The position numbers and the translations under genes are program-made. Positions 1-5,046 of a DNA stretch of 8,165 nt are shown piece by piece (positions within the stretch are counted from its first letter, which is position 1; the number at the start of each line of letters is the position of its first letter). The stretch covers positions 1 through 8,165 of the forward strand of contig JACRIF010000096.1 of the NCBI GenBank assembly GCA_016220125.1, in the 5' to 3' direction. Below the pieces are notes generated by a model. It was not told the DNA's origin, made no database searches, and worked only from the letters and a program-made list of their open reading frames with translations. Source of the DNA: Candidatus Peregrinibacteria bacterium. Its GTDB lineage: Bacteria; Patescibacteriota; Gracilibacteria; UM-FILTER-43-11.

Positions 1-2
1 AC

Positions 3-575
3 ATCGATGTGCAACTGAAGCGCCGCTACAATTTGATCCCCAACATCGTTGAAACGGTGAAGGGCTACGCCACTCATGAGGAGAGTGTTTTGATCAAAGT
101 GACCGAGGCGCGCTCCAAGGCCATCAACGCCACCAACATCAAGGAGCAAGGCGCTGCCGAGAACATGCTGAACAATGCGTTGAAATCGATGTTCGCGGTG
201 GCTGAAAGCTACCCCGATTTGAAGGCCAACGAAAATTTCATGCAACTGCAAAACGAGTTGGTGGACACCGAGGACAAGATCCAATCCGCCCGCCGCTTCC
301 ACAACAGCGTGGTGCGCGACTTCAACACCATGATCGAACAATTCCCCTCGAAATTGGTGGCCGAGATGTTCAAGTTCACGGCCTTGGATTTCTTCGAACT
401 TCAGGATGAGGCCGAGCGGGAAGTGGTGAAGGTGAGCTTCGACAAAAAAGCCGAGGCCCCAGTGGCGCCAAAAGCCCCTGCAGCCCCCAAGGCCCCCGAA
501 GCGCCAGCCCAAGCGGCCTTGCCCTTGGACACCCCCCCAGCCGCGCCCAAGGAACCGCCTGCAACGGGAGTCTAA
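3..575 (+). CDS. lemA: LemA family protein, 3' part (N-terminus outside the window)
   Basis: The reading frame is open from the window edge (codons from base 3), and the real start lies upstream. The visible sequence opens with the LemA signature VQLKRRYNLIPNIVETVKGY, followed by long amphipathic helices: the Ala/Glu/Lys-rich stretch at about residues 20-65, then the segment with RRFHNSVVRDFN, counting the GTG at base 9 as residue 1. LemA proteins usually have an N-terminal membrane helix followed by an extended helical bundle; the membrane helix would be in the missing part. Their biochemical role is not settled. The family core ends near residue 146. After it comes an unusual tail of about 42 residues made mostly of Pro, Ala and Lys, probably disordered. 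The GTG at base 9 is internal to the conserved motif and is unlikely to be a true start. No partner gene is visible upstream. The family call is firm; function is unknown. Confidence 0.9.
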   Translation: MDVQLKRRYNLIPNIVETVKGYATHEESVLIKVTEARSKAINATNIKEQGAAENMLNNALKSMFAVAESYPDLKANENFMQLQNELVDTEDKIQSARRFHNSVVRDFNTMIEQFPSKLVAEMFKFTALDFFELQDEAEREVVKVSFDKKAEAPVAPKAPAAPKAPEAPAQAALPLDTPPAAPKEPPATGV

Positions 576-579
576 ACAA

Positions 580-646
580 AATTAAGAGTTGAAAGTTAAG
601 AGTTCAAATTTGAAAACTCTTAATTCATCACTCTTAACTCGTAACT
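580..646. repeat. Nested palindromic intergenic repeat (TTAAGAGTT units)
   Basis: Two direct copies of TTAAGAGTT (582-590 and 596-604) are mirrored by AACTCTTAA (615-623) and ACTCTTAA (630-637), arranged almost symmetrically around the 12-base perfect palindrome TTCAAATTTGAA (603-614). An outer pair of 17-base arms (587-603 and 630-646) matches at 14 positions. The copies on each side are about 14 bases apart. The element nearly fills the gap between lemA and the aldolase. It lacks a T-run after the stem, so it is not a standard intrinsic terminator. It could be a dispersed palindromic repeat, a MITE remnant or a regulator site; one copy alone cannot tell these apart. Confidence 0.6.
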
Positions 647-651
647 AAAAT
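645..651 (+). promoter_or_regulatory. Possible -10 element (CTAAAAT) before the aldolase gene
   Basis: TAAAAT matches five of six bases of the sigma70 -10 consensus. It ends five bases before the aldolase ATG, so initiation here would give an almost leaderless mRNA. No convincing -35 hexamer sits 16-18 bases upstream, where the palindromic repeat lies. The same CTAAAAT string precedes three other genes in this window, which is the main reason to list it. Confidence 0.25.
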
Positions 652-656
652 AAAAA

Positions 657-1595
657 ATGCCTTTAGTGGATACAAAAGAAATGTTCAAAAAGGCCCTGAA
701 AGGCAAATACGCCATCGGGGCTTTCAATGTGAACAATATGGAGCTTTTGCAGGCCAGCGTCGCGGCGGCCGCGGAGAAGAAATCCCCTTTGATTTTGCAA
801 ATTTCGAAAGGCGCTCGGGATTACGCCAATACGATTTACCTCAAAAAACTGATCGAGGCGGCGGTGCTTGAGCACCCCGAATTGCCGATTGTAATGCATT
901 TAGACCATGGCCCTGATTTTGAGATGTGCAAGGCGGCAGTGGACGAGGGTTACACCTCGGTGATGATCGACCGCTCGCATGATCCGTTTGAGGACAACGT
1001 GAGGATCACAAAGCAGGTTGTGCAGTACGCCCACAAGCGCGGGGTGGTGGTGGAAGCGGAGTTGGGACAGCTGGTCGGCGCGCAATTCGATATCGGCGAG
1101 GAGGGCGGAGCCGAAGGAAAGGGGCTTTACACCGATCCGGACCAGGCCGTGGAGTTTGTGGAGCGCACCGGGTGCGATTCGCTCGCCATCGCCATTGGAA
1201 CAAGCCACGGGGCCTACAAATTCACGGCGGAACCCCATTTGGATTTTGAACGGCTGAAAATCATCGCCAAAAAACTGAAAGGGTTTCCGTTGGTGCTTCA
1301 TGGCGCCTCGTCCGTAATTCCGGAATATGTGCAGGAGTGCAACAAATATGGCGGAAAGCTGCCCGGCGCGCGAGGCGTGACCGAGGCGCTGCTGACCGAA
1401 GCCTCGAAACTGGGCATCTGCAAAGTGAATACCGACACCGACGAGCGCTTGGCCATGACCGCCGCGATTCGGAGGGAGTTTGCCCTGCATCCCGACAATT
1501 TCGACCCACGCAAATATTTGGGGCCGGCACGCGAGGAGGTTAAGAAAATGGTGATGCATAAATTGGAGGTGCTCGGGAATGTGAATCGGATATAG
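657..1595 (+). CDS. fba: Class II fructose-bisphosphate aldolase
   Basis: This zinc-dependent aldolase reversibly cleaves fructose 1,6-bisphosphate to dihydroxyacetone phosphate and glyceraldehyde 3-phosphate in glycolysis and gluconeogenesis, in the cytoplasm. The 312 residues match the usual length of about 300-350. Family motifs appear in order: AFNVNNME near residues 22-29, HLDHG at 81-85 (catalytic Asp83 and metal ligand His84), VEAELG at 132-137, GTSHGAYKF at 181-189 (metal ligand His184), LHGASS at 214-219 (metal ligand His215), and KVNTDTD at 256-262 for substrate phosphate and backbone binding. All look intact, so the enzyme is probably active. The ATG is the first start before the conserved N-terminus; only A/T-rich sequence precedes it, with no Shine-Dalgarno. 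Related class II enzymes acting on tagatose bisphosphate share these motifs, but fructose bisphosphate is the default expectation. The next gene may start only 10 bases downstream and could share its transcript. Confidence 0.95.
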   Translation: MPLVDTKEMFKKALKGKYAIGAFNVNNMELLQASVAAAAEKKSPLILQISKGARDYANTIYLKKLIEAAVLEHPELPIVMHLDHGPDFEMCKAAVDEGYTSVMIDRSHDPFEDNVRITKQVVQYAHKRGVVVEAELGQLVGAQFDIGEEGGAEGKGLYTDPDQAVEFVERTGCDSLAIAIGTSHGAYKFTAEPHLDFERLKIIAKKLKGFPLVLHGASSVIPEYVQECNKYGGKLPGARGVTEALLTEASKLGICKVNTDTDERLAMTAAIRREFALHPDNFDPRKYLGPAREEVKKMVMHKLEVLGNVNRI

Positions 1596-1605
1596 AGTTC
1601 GAATA

Positions 1606-1959
1606 GTGGGCAGGATAGTGGACAGAATGGTGGAAATAAAACTTAAATTTCAAAAATTAAATCCGATGAAGCGCATTGAATCCAACACGCAAGAATCGAC
1701 TGAAATCCTTTCCGATTCTCAAATTGAAAAAAGCAAACTGGTGGTCAGCAGCCGCGAGGGAAATTTGATCATCCTTTCCGGAAAAAAGAGGGAATCCGAA
1801 TCCATTCGACCCATCAATTTCAAATTGTCGGCTGAAGGGGTTTTGCGCATCCGAAAATTGCACGAAAAAAACGGCAAAGACGCTGAAAAAACAGCCGAAT
1901 GCCTGGGGGTTCCGGTCCGTTGGATCCATTCGGTGATTCAGCAATACAATCTGGGCTAA
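1606..1959 (+). CDS. Small protein with a C-terminal Fis-like helix-turn-helix (hypothetical)
   Basis: No family was recognised for the whole protein. The N-terminal 70 residues are polar and Ser/Glu/Lys-rich, with a short hydrophobic beta-like stretch (NLIILSG, residues 53-59). Residues 86-116 read like the Fis-type DNA-binding helix-turn-helix at the C-terminus of many bacterial regulators: an Asn-Gly pair, a KTAECLGVP helix-turn, then a recognition-like helix ending in QQYNLG. The start is unresolved: GTG 1606 is the longest frame, ATG 1627 follows a short duplicated sequence, and ATG 1666 follows an A/T-rich stretch like other starts here. None has a well-placed ribosome site. It lies close behind the aldolase and could be its cotranscribed neighbour. 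The next gene downstream has a similar C-terminus. DNA binding is inferred from the motif only. Confidence 0.7.
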   Translation: MGRIVDRMVEIKLKFQKLNPMKRIESNTQESTEILSDSQIEKSKLVVSSREGNLIILSGKKRESESIRPINFKLSAEGVLRIRKLHEKNGKDAEKTAECLGVPVRWIHSVIQQYNLG

Positions 1960-2104
1960 ACGCCCATCTCAACGATTTGATACGGATGTGCTCCGCATTT
2001 TTTCGAGGTGGAAAAGCAACATGGGTGAGAACCCCATTCCCAAATTGACTTTTTTTATGGGGAACGTATGATCGTCCAGCCCCCTTAAAACTAACCTCCC
2101 ACCC
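1960..2104 (+). other. Intergenic spacer with short competing hairpins
   Basis: This 145-base gap contains no credible ORF. CCCCAT (2032-2037) can pair with ATGGG (2021-2025) upstream or with ATGGGG (2057-2062) downstream, the second pairing enclosing a seven-T run at 2050-2056. A weak four-base stem (CGGA 1983-1986 with TCCG 1992-1995) precedes another T-run. None makes a clean terminator. The region may hold the promoter or leader of the 92-residue gene, but no promoter was convincing. Confidence 0.25.
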
Positions 2105-2383
2105 ATGATAAACACGATCTCCAGACGAGAGGAAACCGCCGAATTACCACCCCTTTCGAGCCAGGAAATCATCATCGAAGCCCAAGCCAGCCGAACCCGA
2201 CTGATGGCCTTGTTGCCCGAGATCAACCATGAAAGCGCGAACGAAATTCCCCACGCCCTCCTGAACCATATTCAAAAGGCCATTGAAAGGAATCCAGGCG
2301 CCCTGCCCAAAGCCGCCGAGGAGCTTGAGTGCACCATGGCGTTCCTGGATGCGGTGATCACCCGATACGAGCTTGCGCGGTAA
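2105..2383 (+). CDS. Small protein with a degenerate Fis-like C-terminus (hypothetical)
   Basis: This 92-residue protein has no recognised family. Residues 62-90 (ERNPG, then KAAEELE, then AVITRYEL) line up with the end of the preceding small protein: Lys, Ala, Glu, Leu, Val-Ile, Tyr and Leu fall at the same spacing. The Fis-type pattern is weaker here, because the usual Gly-Ile/Val turn is replaced by Glu-Cys, so DNA binding may be lost or altered. The N-terminal part is predicted helical and acidic, with no signal peptide or membrane segment. The ATG is preceded by a C-rich stretch with no ribosome site. A hairpin that could end its transcript follows the stop, within the spacer before lysS. 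The codon use and clean start and stop support a real gene, but it is small and without homologue evidence. Confidence 0.6.
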   Translation: MINTISRREETAELPPLSSQEIIIEAQASRTRLMALLPEINHESANEIPHALLNHIQKAIERNPGALPKAAEELECTMAFLDAVITRYELAR

Positions 2384-2405
2384 AACCGTTTCGAGGATCG
2401 AAAAT

Positions 2406-2434
2406 CGCTTCCGATTCAAAATCGGGCGTCTTTT
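2406..2434 (+). terminator. Probable rho-independent terminator before lysS
   Basis: CCGATT (2411-2416) pairs with AATCGG (2420-2425) around a three-base CAA loop. The stem can extend as CGC (2406-2408) with GCG (2426-2428) across a two-base bulge, followed by a short U-rich tract (TCTTTT, 2429-2434). It starts 23 bases after the stop of the 92-residue gene. The U tract is short, so efficiency is uncertain. Confidence 0.5.
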
Positions 2435-2443
2435 CGTTACAAT
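2415..2443 (+). promoter_or_regulatory. Candidate lysS promoter
   Basis: TTCAAA (2415-2420, four of six -35 matches) and TACAAT (2438-2443, five of six -10 matches) are separated by 17 bases. The -10 overlaps a perfect 6-base inverted repeat, AATGAC (2441-2446) and GTCATT (2450-2455), which could act as an operator. A second -10-like TAAAAT at 2457-2462 lies six bases before the ATG and would give a leaderless transcript. The -35 overlaps the hairpin that may terminate the preceding gene. This is a consensus match only. Confidence 0.4.
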
Positions 2444-2468
2444 GACTGCGTCATTCTAAAATACTGTC

Positions 2469-3977
2469 ATGGACAACCCTCTTTTTCAGGAACGTTTGGA
2501 TAAAATCGAAAAACTCCGCGCGCTGGGCGTGCAACCCTATCCGGAGCGATTCGACCGCACCCATTTTTCGGACGAGGCCAAGGCGCTGGGCGAAAAGGGC
2601 GTGCGGACGGCCGAGGAGATCACGGAAAAGAATAGGAACAATGTGGTGCTGTGCGGACGGCTGATGAGCCTGCGGAGCTTTGGCAAACTCAATTTCGCCC
2701 ATTTGCAAGATGCGAAGGGCAAGATCCAAGTGTGTTTCATGAAAGGAACCATGCAGGGCAAAAGCGAGGAGATTTTGAAGCTCTTGGACATGGGAGATTT
2801 CGTGGGCGTGGAAGGAGAGCTGTTCAAGACCAAGCATGGCGAGATCACCCTGTTGGTGAGCGCGCTGACGTTTTTGGGAAAATCGATCCGACCCCTGCCC
2901 GAGAAATGGCACGGCATCCAGGATCAGGAGACCAAGTACCGCCAACGCTATTTGGATCTGGTGATGAGCGAGGAGGCGCGCAAACGGTTTGAGTTTAGAT
3001 CGCTGATTTTGCGCAAACTGCGCGAATTTTACTGGAGCCGAGGGTTCACCGAGATCGAAACACCAGTTTTGGAGAATATTTCATCCGGCGCGGCGGCCAA
3101 GCCGTTCAGCACGCACCACAACGCCTTGGATATTGATGTGTTCCTGCGCATCGCCGCGGGCGAGTTGTGGCAGAAAATGGCGATTGTGGGCGGAATGGAG
3201 AAAACCTTCGAGGTGGCGCGATGCTTCCGCAACGAGGGCATGGACCCGAGTCATTTGCAGGAGTTCACCATGATCGAGCACTACGCGGCCTATTGGAACT
3301 ACGAGGACAACATGAAGTTCACGGAGGAGATGTTCGAATATTTGGTCAGGGAGACCACGGGAAACACCAAAGTGCTGGTAAAGGACCGTGAGGGGAATCC
3401 GGTCGAGGTGGATTTCAAGACCCCCTGGCCACGCATCGACTACCAAACCCAGATCTTGAAGGACTGCGGTATTGATATTCTGGAGCACAAGGATGAAAAA
3501 ACCCTGCTCAAGGCCATCAAGGCCAAAAAAATCGCGATCGACGGAGCCGAGACCATGGGCTACGGCAATCTGGTGGATCATTTGTACAAAAAGGTGACAC
3601 GACCCAAATTGATCCAACCCTGCTTCGTGATCAAGCACCCCGCGGACACGAAACCGTTGGCTCGCCGAAACGATGAGGACGGCCGCGTGTGCGACACCTT
3701 CCAATTGCTCGTGAACACGTGGGAGATCGTGAATGCCTACTCGGAGCTGGTGGACCCGAACGACCAACGCGAGCGCCTCGCCAAACAGGCCAAGGCCAAG
3801 GCGGGTGGCGACGAGGAAGCCATGAGCATGAACGAGGAGTTCCTGGAAGCGATGGAACACGGCATGCCGCCGATTTCCGGATGGGGCATGGGCATCGACC
3901 GCCTGGCGACGCTTCTAACGCAACAGGACAATTTGCGTGATGTCGTGCTGTTCCCGCTGATGAGGCCCGTGAAATAG
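2469..3977 (+). CDS. lysS: Lysyl-tRNA synthetase, class II
   Basis: The enzyme charges tRNA-Lys with lysine using ATP, in the cytoplasm. The 502-residue length is typical of bacterial class II LysRS. An OB-fold anticodon-binding domain covers about residues 55-140 (VVLCGRLMSLRSFGKLNFAHLQD at its start). The catalytic core follows: motif 1 in the helix-strand around 177-201 ending in ETPVL, motif 2 with CFRNEG at 252-257 and EFTMIEHY at 265-272, and motif 3 GWGMGIDRLATLL at 471-483. Lysine-pocket positions known from the E. coli enzyme appear conserved: Glu232, Arg254, Glu256, Glu270, Tyr272, Asn422, Glu426 and Arg478. The usual RIAPELYLKR segment is altered to RIAAGELWQKM (228-237), one residue longer. 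The ATG is preceded by A/T-rich sequence with no Shine-Dalgarno. It ends facing the ankyrin gene across an inverted-repeat element. Confidence 0.97.
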   Translation: MDNPLFQERLDKIEKLRALGVQPYPERFDRTHFSDEAKALGEKGVRTAEEITEKNRNNVVLCGRLMSLRSFGKLNFAHLQDAKGKIQVCFMKGTMQGKSEEILKLLDMGDFVGVEGELFKTKHGEITLLVSALTFLGKSIRPLPEKWHGIQDQETKYRQRYLDLVMSEEARKRFEFRSLILRKLREFYWSRGFTEIETPVLENISSGAAAKPFSTHHNALDIDVFLRIAAGELWQKMAIVGGMEKTFEVARCFRNEGMDPSHLQEFTMIEHYAAYWNYEDNMKFTEEMFEYLVRETTGNTKVLVKDREGNPVEVDFKTPWPRIDYQTQILKDCGIDILEHKDEKTLLKAIKAKKIAIDGAETMGYGNLVDHLYKKVTRPKLIQPCFVIKHPADTKPLARRNDEDGRVCDTFQLLVNTWEIVNAYSELVDPNDQRERLAKQAKAKAGGDEEAMSMNEEFLEAMEHGMPPISGWGMGIDRLATLLTQQDNLRDVVLFPLMRPVK

Positions 3978-4092
3978 TTTTGCCCTAATTTTTCATTCCC
4001 CTGAAAAGGGGAATCTCCCAATCAACTAACATGGAAGTTATGGGGATTCCCCGCACGCAAGCCGTGGAGGGATGAAAAATGGCAGGGCAAAA
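3978..4092. repeat. Large imperfect inverted repeat filling the convergent lysS/ankyrin gap
   Basis: The outer arms are TTTTGCCCT (3978-3986) with AGGGCAAAA (4084-4092) and ATTTTTCAT (3988-3996) with ATGAAAAAT (4072-4080), both perfect, separated by one base on the left and three on the right. A few further C/G pairs extend inward. Inside, ATTCCCC (3995-4001) pairs with GGGGAAT (4008-4014) around a six-base loop. A second ATTCCCC (4046-4052) could compete for that partner and also lies in the short palindrome GGGGATTCCCC (4042-4052). The element begins right after the lysS stop and ends right before the ankyrin stop. No T-run follows the outer stem on either strand, so a standard bidirectional terminator is unlikely. 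It resembles a MITE or palindromic dispersed repeat, but no target duplication was found. Confidence 0.65.
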
Positions 4093-4875
4093 TCAATTCG
4101 GGAACCGGGTTCGCATGGTGCTTTTCAATTGATCCCGGATTTGCTTTTCAAACGCCTCATCGCTCCAAAATTTATAGCCGGTTCTTTCCGAAAAAAATCG
4201 GATCAATCGCGGGTTTCTAGACTTTTCGACCAAACCGAGGGGGGAATCCCCTGTGATGCTTTTGCGCATCACGCTCGCCCCCGCCTCGAGCAGGATGCCA
4301 ATGACCTTTTCCGAGGGTTTTTCGCAGTACAAAGCCTCCATAAGAGGAGTTTCATCGCTGTGGTTCGCCAAATTGACCTGCGCCCCATGGGCCAGCAGAT
4401 AGCGAATGATTTTGATCCGATGGTCCTGAATGGCGATGGACAGCGCTGAACCCCCATCGTCGGACAGAATGTTGGGGTCGGCCCCCTCTTTGATCAACAG
4501 CTTCACCAGATCGATTTGGCCGATGGATATCGCCACCATAAGAGGGGTACGCCCATCGCGCCCTATTTCGTTCACATCGGCTCCGCTCTTGATTAGCTTT
4601 TGGATTTTCTTGTCGTCCGCCACCTGAATCGCAAGCTCCAGAGGAGTGCTCAGTCGGTTCGCCGCCAAAGATTCCACCGGGGATTTTTTACCTTCGTCAA
4701 AAGCACCATTCTTCGACTTGTTGGACGCTGGAAATTCGGACTCTGAACGCAAAATTCGACCTACACTCCTTCTAACGGAGCCTTGGGCTATAAATCCGTC
4801 TTCAGCCCCATCCTCAATGCCCTGAGCCTCTTCCAGCTCATCCCTGTGCCATTTTTTATCGGGTCTTTTGGCCAT
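4093..4875 (-). CDS. Ankyrin-repeat protein
   Basis: The 260-residue protein carries at least four ankyrin repeats, helix-turn-helix units that usually bind other proteins. They lie at about residues 76-106 (TPLELAIQ, then LIKSGADVN), 108-138 (GRTPLMVAI, then LLIKEGADPN), 140-170 (SALSIAI, then LLAHGAQVN) and 174-204 (ETPLMEAL, then LLEAGASV), with a partial fifth from about 208 (GDSPLGLV). The first 70 residues are polar and charged, probably disordered. A basic C-terminal tail follows the repeats. No signal peptide or membrane helix is seen, so it is probably cytoplasmic. The ATG is preceded at 16 bases by GGAGG (complement of 4892-4896), too far for a normal ribosome site. It is transcribed divergently from the IPT-module gene and convergently with lysS. 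The binding partner is unknown. Confidence 0.88.
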   Translation of the reverse strand: MAKRPDKKWHRDELEEAQGIEDGAEDGFIAQGSVRRSVGRILRSESEFPASNKSKNGAFDEGKKSPVESLAANRLSTPLELAIQVADDKKIQKLIKSGADVNEIGRDGRTPLMVAISIGQIDLVKLLIKEGADPNILSDDGGSALSIAIQDHRIKIIRYLLAHGAQVNLANHSDETPLMEALYCEKPSEKVIGILLEAGASVMRKSITGDSPLGLVEKSRNPRLIRFFSERTGYKFWSDEAFEKQIRDQLKSTMRTRFPN

Positions 4876-4920
4876 AAAACAATTTTTAAATCCTCCGACG
4901 GAAAAATAGTTATGAATTAC

Positions 4921-4948
4921 ATCCTAAACTTTTTTTAAATCCCGTCAA
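4921..4948 (-). promoter_or_regulatory. Candidate promoter for the ankyrin gene
   Basis: On the minus strand TTGACG (4948-4943, five of six -35 matches) is followed after 16 bases by TAGGAT (4926-4921, four of six -10 matches). Initiation would lie near 4914, giving a leader of about 40 bases that includes the GGAGG at 4896-4892. This is a consensus match only. Confidence 0.35.
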
Positions 4949-4994
4949 TCAAACATGCCACCCAGCCACTGAGAGAAGAGTGCTTTTAAGCCCA

Positions 4995-5023
4995 TTGTAT
5001 AGAGAGCCAATTTATGCTAAAAT
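4995..5023 (+). promoter_or_regulatory. Candidate promoter for the IPT-module protein gene
   Basis: TAAAAT (5018-5023) lies 17 bases after a weak -35, TTGTAT (4995-5000). Its distance from the ATG at 5047 fits a normal short leader. The surrounding 171-base gap (4876-5046) between divergent genes is AT-rich and holds nothing else recognised apart from the opposing ankyrin promoter. AGGA (5027-5030) lies 16 bases before the ATG, too far for a normal Shine-Dalgarno. Confidence 0.4.
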
Positions 5024-5046
5024 AATAGGATTCTTTTAAACAAACC

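Noticed and set aside
580..646. CRISPR-like array from the repeated TTAAGAGTT units
   Set aside because: The units are 9 bases, occur in both orientations and have no spacers of regular 25-40 base length.
900..1559. 219-codon minus-strand frame inside the aldolase gene
   Set aside because: It is antisense to a strongly conserved enzyme, with composition typical of a shadow frame.
3081..3860. 259-codon minus-strand frame inside lysS
   Set aside because: It is antisense to the conserved catalytic core of lysyl-tRNA synthetase, and its translation shows no domain.
3995..4014. Hairpin after lysS as an intrinsic terminator
   Set aside because: The 7-base stem is good, but it is followed by CTCCC rather than a T-run, so it does not meet the terminator pattern.
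4072..4449. 125-codon plus-strand frame over the ankyrin gene
   Set aside because: The minus strand encodes clear ankyrin repeats. The plus frame starts inside the inverted-repeat element and shows no family features.
4911..4937. Short ORF of eight codons in the divergent gap, a possible leader peptide
   Set aside because: It is too short, has no ribosome site, and overlaps the candidate ankyrin promoter on the other strand. No attenuator hairpins follow it.
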